Translations under genes and position numbers: made by a program
The notes under the pieces: model-generated
Databases searched by the model: none
What the model was told of the DNA's origin: nothing
Seen by the model: the letters and a program-made list of their open reading frames with translations, nothing else
Part shown: one piece after another, positions 46,712 through 56,862 of the stretch
Numbering within the stretch: the first letter of the stretch is position 1
Layout: each line of letters begins with the position of its first letter
Assembly: GCF_900114205.1 (NCBI RefSeq)
Contig: NZ_FOSH01000017.1
Span: forward strand, 1 to 64,000
Origin: Methylophaga sulfidovorans
Lineage (GTDB): Bacteria; Pseudomonadota; Gammaproteobacteria; Nitrosococcales; Methylophagaceae
Direction: 5' to 3'
DNA length: 64,000 bases

Positions 46712-47224
46712 ATGAGACGCGTTTTTTTTGCATTATGGCCTGATGACGATATACGAAGCAGGTTTAGTTACTTGTCCGATCAATTTGAGCAGCCTGGATT
46801 AAGAAAATTAAAGCCGTCTAATTTTCACATGACATTGTTTTTTGTGGGTAATGTTGAAGATCATATTGTCGTGACCTTACTTGATAGAGCCAAAAGTATC
46901 CGTTCATTCCCAATATCGCTTGAGTTTAACGAGTTGGATTATTGGCGAAAACCTAAGGTGTTATGTCTGACTTGTCAGAAACAGCCTTCTTCTTTGTATC
47001 ATTTAGTGAATGCACTAAATAGGATGATGTCAGGCTTACCGATAACAAGAGAGACACGTCCATTTCGTGCACATATAACCTTAGCAAGAAAAGCAAAATA
47101 CCGACCAGATATGACTTTTAAGCCAGTGCGGTTATCAGCTGAACGGTTTGCTTTGGTAGAGTCGATATCCACCACTGACGGTGTCGAGTATCGTGTTTTA
47201 GAAAGTTGGCCACTGCCTAGCTGA
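46712..47224 (+). CDS. thpR: RNA 2',3'-cyclic phosphodiesterase (LigT/ThpR)
   Basis: This 170-residue 2H phosphoesterase has both catalytic H-x-T/S motifs, H-M-T-L-F-F-V-G (~38-45) and H-I-T-L-A-R (~121-126). The start R-R-V-F-F-A-L-W-P matches the family (usually R-x-F-x-A-x). It hydrolyses 2',3'-cyclic phosphate ends of RNA. It lies 9 bases after the diguanylate cyclase gene. Confidence 0.92.
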   Translation: MRRVFFALWPDDDIRSRFSYLSDQFEQPGLRKLKPSNFHMTLFFVGNVEDHIVVTLLDRAKSIRSFPISLEFNELDYWRKPKVLCLTCQKQPSSLYHLVNALNRMMSGLPITRETRPFRAHITLARKAKYRPDMTFKPVRLSAERFALVESISTTDGVEYRVLESWPLPS

Positions 47225-47228
47225 TAAA

Positions 47229-47876
47229 TTACTTACTTAACACGGGTTCAATATTCCAGGTAGCTGATTCCGTGAACCAGTATTCTTCTTTTATACCGAG
47301 AAGGCGATACAAACCCTCGGGCAGATCTTTTCTCACTGTTGATATATCAGGCTGAAGGTGTGCAAAACTCATCACACCATGAATGTAGTTGTACATCATA
47401 CGGCCTAAACTTTCCGGATCGGTTTTGTAGTTAAGATAACCAGCCGCTGCCAGCGCTTTGACCAGTGCAATATCATAATTGATAGCCGTTTGTGACAAAG
47501 AGCGTAAGGCTTCTAAAACCTTCTCATCATCAGTACCAATTTGCGCTCCGGCATTGAAGAAGGGGCAGCCTGGTATCGGTTTATTACGTGTACTGATTTT
47601 TGATTTGAAAACAAACTCGATGAGATTCTCAAGTTGTTGTAGCGGGGAGTTGATAGGGGAGAAAACAGCATCCAGATCGGTTTTTATGACTTGCCAGTAA
47701 TAACCTGCTGCTTCACAGAATAAGGATGCTTTAGAGTCAAAGTGATGATAAAACGCACCTTTGGTAACACCTGCCTGGCGACAAATATCATTAACGCCAA
47801 CGGAATTGTAGTTGCTTTGCCAAATCAGCTCCAATGCTGTTGTCAAGAGCTTTTCACGAGTTTCTGTGACAGACAT
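47229..47876 (-). CDS. TetR-family repressor of the RND pump
   Basis: The 215-residue regulator has an N-terminal TetR DNA-binding domain: R-E-K-L-L-T-T-A-L-E-L-I-W near 6-18, then the helix-turn-helix with G-V-N-D-I-C-R-Q-A-G-V-T-K-G-A-F-Y-H-H-F (~28-47). The C-terminal part is all-helical ligand-binding. It is divergent from the RND adaptor gene. Its own promoter and the pump promoter each carry a matching palindrome in the spacer, so it very likely represses both. Confidence 0.93.
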   Translation of the reverse strand: MSVTETREKLLTTALELIWQSNYNSVGVNDICRQAGVTKGAFYHHFDSKASLFCEAAGYYWQVIKTDLDAVFSPINSPLQQLENLIEFVFKSKISTRNKPIPGCPFFNAGAQIGTDDEKVLEALRSLSQTAINYDIALVKALAAAGYLNYKTDPESLGRMMYNYIHGVMSFAHLQPDISTVRKDLPEGLYRLLGIKEEYWFTESATWNIEPVLSK

Positions 47877-47905
47877 TTCTTAATAAACCATTTATGTAAT
47901 AAGAT

Positions 47906-47935
47906 AGTATAGATACCGCTCGGTTTGTGTGACAA
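47906..47935 (-). promoter_or_regulatory. tetR promoter with operator in the spacer
   Basis: On the minus strand TTGTCA (47935-47930) and TATACT (47911-47906) are 18 bases apart. The spacer holds AGATACCGCTCGGTTTGT (plus, 47911-47928), which matches the pump operator at 15 of 18 positions. This indicates autorepression. Confidence 0.72.
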
Positions 47936-48059
47936 GTTTCTTACAAGAATATATCCAAGATGAAATCATACTTTAGCTAAGATGACTTACTATTTTTATG
48001 GTTTAGATCCTTGTTTTATATAAAACTTGTGGAAAAGTTGACTATTTTCCTCAGTCATA

Positions 48060-48089
48060 TTGACTAACATACCGGTCGGTATGTATTCT
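48060..48089 (+). promoter_or_regulatory. RND pump promoter with TetR operator in the spacer
   Basis: TTGACT (48060-48065) and TATTCT (48084-48089) are separated by 18 bases containing ACATACCGGTCGGTATGT (48067-48084), whose 8-base arms are perfectly inverted. Binding would block RNA polymerase directly. Confidence 0.78.
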
Positions 48090-48160
48090 ATTGCGGTTTA
48101 TCCTGCTCAGGATAGTTTTATCAAGGACCTGCCAGGCTTGTCTGGCTCACGGAGATTTCC

Positions 48161-49336
48161 ATGTCTGAAGTATCATCAAACCGTCAAAGTCGTGGCTGGT
48201 TAAAGTTCATCATCTTTATTCTTGTCTGTCTTGCGGCTGGGGCGGCATATATGACCTATGCAAAAGAAGATGGGAAAGCGACTCAGGCAGCTGCACCCAA
48301 TACACCGCCACCACCAGTAGTTGAGGTCATCACGCTAAAACCGGAAGAAGTCCGTATCTGGACCAATTTTTCTGGCCGCTTAACTGCTGTAGATAAAGCG
48401 GATATTAAACCCTTAGTCGGTGGCGAACTTCAGAAAGTGTTATTCGAGGATGGCCAATTAGTCGATAAGAATGAACTACTGTTTGTGATTGATCCCCGTC
48501 CATATAAAGCCGCTTTAGCTAGTGCAGAAGCAAAATTGGCATCAGCTAAATCTAAAGCAACTCTGGCTAAAGATGAGCTGGCTCGTACACAAAAACTGGT
48601 TCGAGATAAATTAGTGTCAGAGAGTGTGTTTGATGCGGCAAAAAATGAATCTCAGGTTTCAATCGCTGCTATTAGTGAAGCAGAGAGCGCCGTTTCACAA
48701 GCAAAACTTAACCTCGACTATTGTTATATCCGTGCTCCGTTTGCTGGCCGTGTCAGCCGTGCTGAGTTAACGGTAGGTAATATTATTGAAACAGCACCGA
48801 GTGCGCCAGTATTAACCACGATTGTTGCCGATGACCGTTTTTATGCTGAATTTGATATTGATGAGCAAACTTATATCAAAATGATGAGAAATAATAAGGA
48901 CATGCAAAAAATGCCTGTTGATATGACACTTGCAGCAGATAAAAGTGTGGTTTATCAGGGACATATTTATTCTTTGGATAACCAACTTGATATCGACAGT
49001 GGCACCATACGTGCGCGTGCTATTTTCGATAATAAAGATGGTGCATTGACTCCGGGTATGTATGCCAACATTGAAGTGGGTTCTGCCAACAAGGAAGAAG
49101 CATTGTTAATACCAAACCGTGCCATAGGTACTAACCAGGATAAGAAGTTTGTTTTTGTTGTTAATGATGAAAACAAAGTGACCTATCAAGGCGTGGTACT
49201 TGGTGGACATTATCAGGGTAAACGTATTGTGTTATCAGGATTAAAAGCCGGTGACAGAGTGGTTGTAAATGGTCTTTCACATATCAGAGCAGATATGGTT
49301 GTTTCACCCAAACCCATGTCCGAAACAGATGATTAA
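48161..49336 (+). CDS. RND efflux periplasmic adaptor, MexE-like
   Basis: This 391-residue membrane-fusion protein is anchored by an N-terminal helix (~14-32) with no lipobox. Order of domains: barrel-sandwich half (G-R-L-T-A-V-D-K-A-D-I-K-P-L-V-G near 70-85), coiled-coil hairpin (~105-170, rich in A-K and E), the second lipoyl half (C-Y-I-R-A-P-F-A-G-R near 189), then beta-barrel and membrane-proximal domains. It links the inner-membrane pump to an outer-membrane channel. The RND gene follows 61 bases later. Confidence 0.93.
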   Translation: MSEVSSNRQSRGWLKFIIFILVCLAAGAAYMTYAKEDGKATQAAAPNTPPPPVVEVITLKPEEVRIWTNFSGRLTAVDKADIKPLVGGELQKVLFEDGQLVDKNELLFVIDPRPYKAALASAEAKLASAKSKATLAKDELARTQKLVRDKLVSESVFDAAKNESQVSIAAISEAESAVSQAKLNLDYCYIRAPFAGRVSRAELTVGNIIETAPSAPVLTTIVADDRFYAEFDIDEQTYIKMMRNNKDMQKMPVDMTLAADKSVVYQGHIYSLDNQLDIDSGTIRARAIFDNKDGALTPGMYANIEVGSANKEEALLIPNRAIGTNQDKKFVFVVNDENKVTYQGVVLGGHYQGKRIVLSGLKAGDRVVVNGLSHIRADMVVSPKPMSETDD

Positions 49337-49397
49337 GCTGTTCATGTAACACTCTGACAGTATGTTCAATCGCTTTATAGCGTAACGAAGGAACGCA

Positions 49398-52300
49398 ATG
49401 AATATTTCCAAGTTTTTTGTGGATAGGCCCATTTTTGCAGGTGTTTTATCCACGCTTATTTTTATTGCCGGTTTATTGTCAATGTTTCAGTTGCCAATTT
49501 CCGAGTACCCAGAAGTATCGCCACCTTCTGTTGTCGTCAATGCACAATTTCCAGGGGCCAACCCTAAAGTTATCGCTGAGACGGTTGCCAGACCACTAGA
49601 GGAGCAACTAAGTGGTGTAGAAAACATGCTTTATATGTTTTCTCAGGCGACCTCAGATGGTCGAATGACATTGACGGTAACCTTTAAGATTGGAACCGAT
49701 CCGGATCTTGCTCAACAAATGGTGCAAAACCGTGTAACTCAGGCAACACCACGCTTACCTGAGGTGACCCGACAACTGGGTGTGACGGTGGTAAAAAGCT
49801 CACCTGACCTGACGATGGTAGTGCATTTAACGTCTCCGGATAAACGTTATAATGAGTTGTATCTGCGTAACTACGCTGTGCTTCATGTCAAAGATGAATT
49901 AGCGAAAGTTGAAGGGGTAGGACAGGTTCGTCTGTTTGGCTCTGGTGACTATGCTATGCGTATTTGGCTTAACCCTGAAAAAGTCGCTGAACGTGGCTTG
50001 ACGGCCATGGATATCGTGGCAGCCATCAAAGATCAGAACGTCCAGGTCGCTGCAGGTACAATTGGTGGTGCACCAATGACCGAACCCGTTGATGTGCAGT
50101 TACCTATCAATGCAAAAGGGCGACTGGAATCACCCGAAGAGTTCGGCAATATCATTATTCGGGCGGGTAGTGATGGTCAGGTAACACGTCTGAAAGATGT
50201 AGCCAGAGTGGAGCTTCAGGCGGCAGAGTTTAGCTTGGACTCATTATTAAATAACCAGCCTGCTGTGGCTATTCCTATTTTCCAGTCACCTGGTGCCAAT
50301 GCGATCGAGATTTCAGACAATATTCGCAACACTATGGCCAAGCTGAAAAAGAACTTCCCGGAAGGGGTCGACTACAGCGTGGTATACGATCCGACGGTAT
50401 TCGTACGTGATTCTATTCATGCGGTAATTAAAACCTTACTGGAAGCGCTGGTATTAGTGGTTATTGTTGTCGTGGTGTTCTTGCAGACATGGCGTGCTTC
50501 ATTAATTCCTTTATTGGCTGTGCCGGTTTCGATTATCGGTACATTTGCGCTGATGCATGTGTTTGGCTTTTCGATCAATACCTTGTCGTTATTCGGGCTG
50601 GTGCTGGCCATAGGTATCGTGGTGGATGATGCCATTGTGGTGGTAGAAAATGTTGAACGGAATATCGAGAACGGTTTATCCCCTCTAGAAGCCAGTTATC
50701 AGGCTATGCGTGAGGTCAGTGGCCCGATTGTGGCTATTTCTCTGACACTGGTGGCAGTGTTTGTACCTATTGCCTTTGTTAGTGGTCTGACAGGACAGTT
50801 TTATCAGCAGTTTGCTTTAACGATTGCGATTTCCACAGTGATTTCTGCTGTGAACTCACTGACCTTGAGTCCAGCTCTATCCGCTTTATTATTAAAGGGG
50901 CGTGATGAGCCTAAAGACAGACTGACCAGAATCATGGATTTTCTGTTTGGCTGGTTCTTTAACATCTTTAATAAGACATTTAAAAAAGCATCGAATGGCT
51001 ATTCCGGTTCAGTAGCAGGCTTACTGAAACATAAAGTCATCATGTCATTTATGTATATCATTTTGTTGAGTATGACGGTGTATGGTCTGAATATCCTGCC
51101 AAAAGGCTTCGTACCTGCACAGGATAAGCAATACTTAATCAGTTTTGCCCAGTTACCAGATGGTGCTTCTTTAGCGCGTACACAAGAGGTTATCAAGGAA
51201 ATGGGACGCATTGCCTTGAGTGAGCCTGGTGTTCAAAGTGCTGTTCAGTTTCCTGGCTTATCAGTGAATGGTTTTACCAATAGTCCAAGTGCAGGGATTG
51301 TATTTGTCAGCTTGGATTCGTTTGATAAACGTACTTCACCGAATTTATCTGCGGCAGCTATTGCCGGGCGTTTACAAGCTAAATTTGCCCAAGTGGAAGA
51401 AGCCTTTATTGCGATTTTCCCACCACCACCGGTCCGGGGTTTAGGTACCACAGGTGGGTTTAAATTACAGATTGAGGATCGTGCAGATTTAGGCTATGAA
51501 AAGCTGGCTGAAGTAGTCGCTCAAGTGCAGGGACAGGCATGGCAAAGTCCGGCGCTGACCAGCGTTTACTCAAACTATAAAATTAATGTACCACAGCTTT
51601 ATGCTGATTTAGATCGGACAAAAGCCAAACAACTTGGACTGAATATCAAAGATATTTTTGACACCATGCAGATCTATCTTGGGTCACTTTATATCAATGA
51701 TTTCAACCAGTTTGGTCGAACCTATCAGGTTATTGCTCAGGCGGATTCTAATTATCGTAATGCACCGGATGATGCTTTGAATTTAAAAGTGCGTAATAAC
51801 AAAGGCGAGATGGTGCCATTGGGTAGCGTAATGAAAATGGAAGAAAGCTATGGTCCGGAAAGTGCCGCTCACTACAATGGTTATCTGGCTGCTGACTTGA
51901 ATGGTAATGCCGCTCCTGGCTATTCAAGTGGTCAGGCACAAGATGCGATTAGTGAGATCCTGAAGAAAACATTGCCTTCGGGAATGGAATTTGAATGGAC
52001 TGACTTAACCTATCAACAAGTTATTAGTGGGAATACGGCTTTATTTATTTTCCCATTATGTTTGTTACTGGTGTTCTTGGTGTTAGCTGCGCAGTATGAA
52101 AGTCTTATCTTGCCGCTGGTGGTCATTACCATCGTGCCATTATCTATTCTGGCAGCGGTAACAGGTGTCTGGTTAACTGATGGGGATAGCAATATCTTCA
52201 CCCAGATAAGTTTCTTTGTGCTGGCGGGGCTAGCCAGTAAAAATGCCATCTTGATAGTTGAGTTTGCACGAGAACTTGAAATCGATGGTATGGAAACAGT

Positions 52301-52562
52301 CAAAGCGGCAATCAAAGCCAGTCGTATGCGTTTAAGACCGATTTTGATGACATCCTTTGCGTTCATTATGGGGGTTGTACCGATGGTTTTATCTACCGGT
52401 GCAGGTTCTGAAATGCGTAACGATATTGGTGTCACCGTTTTCTCAGGCATGCTCGGGGTCACATTCTTCGGCTTGTTCTTTACCCCGGTTTTCTATGTGA
52501 TGTTAAGGAAGCTGGAAGGTAAACGCCGTTACCACAGTCACAATCATGTGGTAATAAAATAA
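49398..52562 (+). CDS. RND efflux inner-membrane pump, MexF-like (HAE1)
   Basis: This 1054-residue proton-driven multidrug exporter has 12 helices and two large periplasmic loops. The proton-relay Asp pair is in G-I-V-V-D-D-A-I-V-V-V-E-N-V-E-R near 404-419. Further signatures are R-P-I-F-A-G-V near 9-15, F-P-G-A-N-P near 50, and F-F-V-L-A-G-L-A-S-K-N-A-I-L-I-V-E-F-A near 935-953. The family is AcrB/MexF. The operon has no outer-membrane channel gene: the next gene is convergent, so the pump must use a channel encoded elsewhere. Confidence 0.95.
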   Translation: MNISKFFVDRPIFAGVLSTLIFIAGLLSMFQLPISEYPEVSPPSVVVNAQFPGANPKVIAETVARPLEEQLSGVENMLYMFSQATSDGRMTLTVTFKIGTDPDLAQQMVQNRVTQATPRLPEVTRQLGVTVVKSSPDLTMVVHLTSPDKRYNELYLRNYAVLHVKDELAKVEGVGQVRLFGSGDYAMRIWLNPEKVAERGLTAMDIVAAIKDQNVQVAAGTIGGAPMTEPVDVQLPINAKGRLESPEEFGNIIIRAGSDGQVTRLKDVARVELQAAEFSLDSLLNNQPAVAIPIFQSPGANAIEISDNIRNTMAKLKKNFPEGVDYSVVYDPTVFVRDSIHAVIKTLLEALVLVVIVVVVFLQTWRASLIPLLAVPVSIIGTFALMHVFGFSINTLSLFGLVLAIGIVVDDAIVVVENVERNIENGLSPLEASYQAMREVSGPIVAISLTLVAVFVPIAFVSGLTGQFYQQFALTIAISTVISAVNSLTLSPALSALLLKGRDEPKDRLTRIMDFLFGWFFNIFNKTFKKASNGYSGSVAGLLKHKVIMSFMYIILLSMTVYGLNILPKGFVPAQDKQYLISFAQLPDGASLARTQEVIKEMGRIALSEPGVQSAVQFPGLSVNGFTNSPSAGIVFVSLDSFDKRTSPNLSAAAIAGRLQAKFAQVEEAFIAIFPPPPVRGLGTTGGFKLQIEDRADLGYEKLAEVVAQVQGQAWQSPALTSVYSNYKINVPQLYADLDRTKAKQLGLNIKDIFDTMQIYLGSLYINDFNQFGRTYQVIAQADSNYRNAPDDALNLKVRNNKGEMVPLGSVMKMEESYGPESAAHYNGYLAADLNGNAAPGYSSGQAQDAISEILKKTLPSGMEFEWTDLTYQQVISGNTALFIFPLCLLLVFLVLAAQYESLILPLVVITIVPLSILAAVTGVWLTDGDSNIFTQISFFVLAGLASKNAILIVEFARELEIDGMETVKAAIKASRMRLRPILMTSFAFIMGVVPMVLSTGAGSEMRNDIGVTVFSGMLGVTFFGLFFTPVFYVMLRKLEGKRRYHSHNHVVIK

Positions 52563-52575
52563 AGCCCGGCTTTAT
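52559..52575. terminator. short hairpin between convergent RND and lipoprotein genes
   Basis: ATAAAGC-CCG-GCTTTAT is a perfect 7-bp stem with a 3-base loop across the RND stop and up to the last base of the opposing gene. No U-run follows, so it is a weak terminator candidate. Confidence 0.35.
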
Positions 52576-53879
52576 CAGCGACGGGCGGTTATCGTCCGCC
52601 CGTCTGCTGTTTTCAAAATCAAAGCGCCGTTTATGCTGATATCCAGTGATTCTACATCGGCCAAGATCGACAAAAATAATTTTTCCTGATTCATAATCGC
52701 GACCGGACACACTTTTTGCGTAGTAATTGCAGAGGCGATATCCAGGCGTTCATTAAACTCATAAGCGGTGCTGTATTGGTTACATGAGGTGAAGCCTGAT
52801 AAACGGCCTTGATCATCGAATGACATCGTTAACCGTGAAAAATCAATTACACCACGTTTATTTAAGTCCTGAATTACCCATTCCTGTCCGACGAGTAAAT
52901 CGCGACTGTGACCTCCACAACCATGAAAATCGAGATTGTCCAGACGAACACTGACCTGATAAGGGTAGGGTAACCCAGACATATCATCACGGCATAAGGT
53001 AGCCAAGGTTTCTACTTTGATATAACGGGTGTCAGAGTAGGCTTTTAGTTCAAAACCGGTGTGGTAAGTATTCAGTTCAGTTTCTGCAAGTACGCTCTGT
53101 TTCTGACCTTCATCCCACGTCATAATCACTTGATCATAAGTGGCAGAAAGTGACCATTCCGGCTCGTGACCTTGAGCACGAAATGGCAGTTGTTCTACTT
53201 GATCCTGATTAACCACTGTACAGTGACTCCAGCTCATATCAGCAATGGTCAGAATTCCCTGATGCCCTTTATTCCAGAAGCTCACTAATTTATCTTTGGA
53301 CTGGTACTTGGCACCTGAGGCGGTGGGCACTTGAAATAGCAGATACAAATCATCGTTCATTTTGAGTTGCATCGACTCATTTTTGATCACAGTTTTGATC
53401 TGTTGTTCACCACACTGAAACATCACTATGTGGTTATTGTCATTTTCTGGCTCTTCAATCTTCATCAGATTGAGCACACCCAGCGATACCTGATCGGTAT
53501 CAACAGGAATCAGGTGGAGTTCATCGGTAGTCCAGAGTAATTCCCCATCTTTATCTTGAATAGAGGCACGCAGTGCATAATTTTCATCTTTATTCAGCTG
53601 ATCCTTAAACACCTGTAACTGGAAGTCGAGGGGCACCTGGCGATTGCCAAGCGATATCGTTTTTTCGGCAATGGTTTCACCATTTTTTTGTGCACTGGTG
53701 ATATTTTCCAGTTTAATGATGAGTTGGGATTTATCAGGAATAGCAATTCGTTCGCGGTAACTTATCTGACCACTAATGTTCAATTGTTGTTGTTTGAGTG
53801 TTTGTTGAGCCGAATCTGAATCACATGCAGCCACCGTCAGGCTGATTAACACAAATATGAAGAAACGGTACAAGGGCAT
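52575..53879 (-). CDS. multi-domain lipoprotein (YbaY-like, MliC-like, COG3650, META)
   Basis: This 434-residue envelope lipoprotein has a lipobox (L-T-V-A-A-C, Cys19). Four recognisable parts follow: a YbaY/YscW-like domain (~33-140, I-S-G-Q-I-S-Y-R-E-R-I-A-I-P), an MliC-like region with paired Cys (~150-220, V-M-F-Q-C-G to W-S-H-C), a COG3650-type F-R-A-Q-G-H-E-P-E-W segment (~233), and a C-terminal META/HslJ domain (~335-430). Each is found alone or in pairs in stress-related lipoproteins; MliC inhibits lysozyme, and HslJ relates to heat and novobiocin resistance. The exact role here is unknown. It converges on the RND pump gene. Confidence 0.82.
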   Translation of the reverse strand: MPLYRFFIFVLISLTVAACDSDSAQQTLKQQQLNISGQISYRERIAIPDKSQLIIKLENITSAQKNGETIAEKTISLGNRQVPLDFQLQVFKDQLNKDENYALRASIQDKDGELLWTTDELHLIPVDTDQVSLGVLNLMKIEEPENDNNHIVMFQCGEQQIKTVIKNESMQLKMNDDLYLLFQVPTASGAKYQSKDKLVSFWNKGHQGILTIADMSWSHCTVVNQDQVEQLPFRAQGHEPEWSLSATYDQVIMTWDEGQKQSVLAETELNTYHTGFELKAYSDTRYIKVETLATLCRDDMSGLPYPYQVSVRLDNLDFHGCGGHSRDLLVGQEWVIQDLNKRGVIDFSRLTMSFDDQGRLSGFTSCNQYSTAYEFNERLDIASAITTQKVCPVAIMNQEKLFLSILADVESLDISINGALILKTADGRTITARR

Positions 53880-53978
53880 AACATGTCATCCTGAATATTA
53901 ATCCTGAGTATGCATCATAATGTGAACCAGTACTGTAATGCCACAGTTGATAGTCGTCATCCTTGACGCATTGTTATG

Positions 53979-55853
53979 TCAGACTTTGAACTGACTGATC
54001 AGCTTTTGCAAGTCTGCTGCAAGTCCAGCAAGCCCCAGGCTGGTTTCTGTTGTCTGCGATGTACTTTCTGCATTTTCTTCCGCTACTTGAGCGATATGGC
54101 TGACATTTTTGTTAATATCTTCAGCAACCGCACTCTGCTCTTCGGCAGCACTGGCGATATGCGTATTCATATCCATAATCGATCTGACTCTTTCAGAAAT
54201 AGTCGTCAGACTCACCCCAGCTGCCCCAACTTTAGTGACTGTCGCTTCCACATATTCTTTACCTTTTATGGTAGCAGCAACACACTGATTAGCTTCTGTC
54301 TGCAAACGTTCAATAATGCTTTTAATTTCTTCTGTAGACTCTTTACTGCGCTGGGCCAACGTTCTGACTTCATCTGCAACAACAGCAAAACCTCGTCCAG
54401 ACTCGCCAGCACGCGCAGCTTCAATAGCAGCATTTAAGGCTAATAAATTGGTCTGTTCAGCAATACTTTGTATCACGGTTAACACGGTGCCAATATTTTC
54501 GCTTTCAGCTTGCAGGTTTTTAATCGCATCGGCATTTGTCGAGCTCTGGTCAGCTAATTGTTTAATAGAGTCAATCGTATCTTTGACTAACATCTGTCCC
54601 TGACTGGTCTCGCTATCTGAGCTTTTAGATAAATTGGCAGCTTCAGCAGCATAACGTGCGACTTCCTGCACAGTTGCTGTCATTTCATTCATGGCAGTGG
54701 CAACTTGTTCACTACTGCTTTGTTGGTTGATAACACCTTTTTTGGTTTGCTCAGCGACCACAGAAAGTTCTTCTGCTGCGGCACTGACGGTGAGAGCAGA
54801 AGTCATGACTTGCTGAATCAGTTTCTGAAATGAGGCTGTCATCAAGTTAAAGGAGTGTGCCATTTCGGCGATTTCATCTTTACCACTATCATTAACACGT
54901 AAGCTTAAATCACGATTTTTTTCGACTTCTTGCATTGTCTCAGACAGCTTATGAAGTGGGATAATAATGCTTTGGCTCAATAATCTGATAAGCCATAGAA
55001 TTAATGCTGCCAGTGCCAATGCAATAACAAATACAGTGATTTCTGCATTTCGAATCGCTTTAGGGATTTCGCTGCTAATATGCTGTTCAAGCGTATCAAG
55101 TTCACCTTCACTTTGGTGAATAGTGCTACGTAATTCACCCAGTAAGCCTGAGTCAGAAGTCATGCCGCGTGTTTCATATCCTTTCACTAAAGACAGAAAA
55201 TCAGCACGGTATATTTCCATTTCATCGCGGATCTGTTTTTTCATATCTAAGGAGATATAACTATCTTCCATACGACGATTAAAGTCAGTATAGGATTCTT
55301 CGAATTTACTGACATATTTAGTATCTGAACGCAGCATAAAGTCTTTTTCATGGCGTCTCAGCATCAGCATGGCGGCCAGTAACGTATCATCGTTAAAGCT
55401 GTTAATGGTTTCTTCAACCTGGTGTACTGCTTTACGAAGATTGCCGTACAAACCATCGGTTGGTGTTAGTCCTATGGTTTTTTCAACGGCCACAATTTCA
55501 TCAAACTTTGCCCCATATTCAAGCAGCACATCATGCAGTGCGTCGACGGATTCATGCGATTGACCAAGCTTGTTCAGTGACTGAGAGAGCTGGTCAAGAT
55601 TACTAAGAAAAATCTGATGGGTTTTATGAAATTCGTCCTGATATTTCAAATCAAGTCGTTTGAGAAAGTCTTTCTCATGTCGACGTAACATCAACATATT
55701 CGTTTCTAATTTCACCGCTTCGTGAGAGGCCGTTTCTAAGTGAATAATTTTGGATAGGAATACCTGCCCAAGAATAATCATCACCAGTATTGTGACGCCG
55801 ACCAATATCGACAAAATGAAGAGCTTCTTTTTGACTGTGAGTTGATTGATCAT
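53979..55853 (-). CDS. methyl-accepting chemotaxis protein with HBM-type sensor
   Basis: This 624-residue chemoreceptor has TM1 at ~10-33, a periplasmic helical bimodular sensor (~40-270), TM2 at ~272-292, a HAMP domain (~295-350, [14 protein letters not shown]), and the signalling domain with the hairpin tip [20 protein letters not shown] near 470-490. Two internal copies of M-L-R-R-H-E-K-D-F (near 53 and 163) mark the two modules, as in McpS-type receptors that bind organic acids. No C-terminal CheR-tether pentapeptide is present. Confidence 0.92.
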   Translation of the reverse strand: MINQLTVKKKLFILSILVGVTILVMIILGQVFLSKIIHLETASHEAVKLETNMLMLRRHEKDFLKRLDLKYQDEFHKTHQIFLSNLDQLSQSLNKLGQSHESVDALHDVLLEYGAKFDEIVAVEKTIGLTPTDGLYGNLRKAVHQVEETINSFNDDTLLAAMLMLRRHEKDFMLRSDTKYVSKFEESYTDFNRRMEDSYISLDMKKQIRDEMEIYRADFLSLVKGYETRGMTSDSGLLGELRSTIHQSEGELDTLEQHISSEIPKAIRNAEITVFVIALALAALILWLIRLLSQSIIIPLHKLSETMQEVEKNRDLSLRVNDSGKDEIAEMAHSFNLMTASFQKLIQQVMTSALTVSAAAEELSVVAEQTKKGVINQQSSSEQVATAMNEMTATVQEVARYAAEAANLSKSSDSETSQGQMLVKDTIDSIKQLADQSSTNADAIKNLQAESENIGTVLTVIQSIAEQTNLLALNAAIEAARAGESGRGFAVVADEVRTLAQRSKESTEEIKSIIERLQTEANQCVAATIKGKEYVEATVTKVGAAGVSLTTISERVRSIMDMNTHIASAAEEQSAVAEDINKNVSHIAQVAEENAESTSQTTETSLGLAGLAADLQKLISQFKV

Positions 55854-55951
55854 GGAATTTTTCCCTTGAAAATATATGAGTAATTCATTTCCATCGTTAA
55901 GGTATCCACGTTAACGGTTCAACTCAGTGGTTCATTAGTTTTTTTCGATAC

Positions 55952-56836
55952 TTATTTCATTATTTTCTTTTTAGTGACAATAAGTTGCCAGTGTTTGATA
56001 GCCCATTGCCAAATAGCTGAGACGTTCATATCCGGAGACAGTGCTGATACATCAAATCCCAGAAAACAAAGTGCGTTTATTAGCTGTTCCGATGCATCAT
56101 TGATAGCGATAGCTGGCGCGGCGGTTTGTTTGCTTAGCTTTTCGCCTTGGACATTTTTGACAAGGGGAATATGACAATAATGAGGTGTGATTAGTCCCAG
56201 TTGTTGCTGTAGATAAATCTGACGACTGGTGGAGTTTAATAAGTCTGCACCACGGACAATATGATTGACACCTTGCTCGGCATCATCAACGACAACGGCT
56301 AATTGATAGGCAAAAAGGCCGTCAGCACGTTTTAATACACAGTCACCAAAGTCAGTCTGCAAATGGTGATGGATGTCTCCATAAAGCTTGTCGGTAAAAA
56401 CCAGATGATCGTTATCCACCCGAAGACGCCAGGCAATTTGTTGCCGTTCAGATGACAGACCATCACGACAGTAACCGGGATAAACAGGCCCCTCTAGACC
56501 TGCATGGGCGATATCGGCAATTTCGCGGCGGCTACAGTTACAGGGATAAACACGTTGTTGGTCTTTAAGCTTTTCAAGATACGCTTGATAAAGATCACTG
56601 CGTTCACTTTGATAAACGACCTCACCATCCCATTCAAAACCATAAGCCTCGAGGGTGCGTAAAATATCGTCAGCTGCTCCCGGCATTTCTCTGGGTTTAT
56701 CCAGATCTTCCATGCGTAATAACCACTTGCCTGACTGTGTTTTAGCCTCAAGATAGCTGGCAACGGCGGTGACCAGTGAACCAAAATGGAGAGGGCCGGT
56801 TGGGGAAGGAGCGTAGCGTCCAATATAGTCGTTCAT
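55952..56836 (-). CDS. gluQ: glutamyl-Q tRNA(Asp) synthetase
   Basis: This 294-residue paralogue of the GluRS catalytic core attaches glutamate to the queuosine base of tRNA(Asp). The class I HIGH-like motif is A-P-S-P-T-G-P-L-H-F-G-S-L (~9-21), the zinc-site region has C-N-C (~98-100) and a later Y-P-G-Y-C-R-D-G, and the KMSKS equivalent is G-E-K-L-S-K-Q-T. There is no anticodon-binding domain. In E. coli it follows dksA; that link is absent here. Confidence 0.93.
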   Translation of the reverse strand: MNDYIGRYAPSPTGPLHFGSLVTAVASYLEAKTQSGKWLLRMEDLDKPREMPGAADDILRTLEAYGFEWDGEVVYQSERSDLYQAYLEKLKDQQRVYPCNCSRREIADIAHAGLEGPVYPGYCRDGLSSERQQIAWRLRVDNDHLVFTDKLYGDIHHHLQTDFGDCVLKRADGLFAYQLAVVVDDAEQGVNHIVRGADLLNSTSRQIYLQQQLGLITPHYCHIPLVKNVQGEKLSKQTAAPAIAINDASEQLINALCFLGFDVSALSPDMNVSAIWQWAIKHWQLIVTKKKIMK

Positions 56837-56862
56837 AGTGGAATGATATTGTTAACGGTTGA

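Noticed and set aside
53976-54437. 153-codon plus-strand frame opposite the chemoreceptor
   Set aside because: Antisense to the conserved MCP signalling domain, Cys/Phe-rich with no domain logic or ribosome site.
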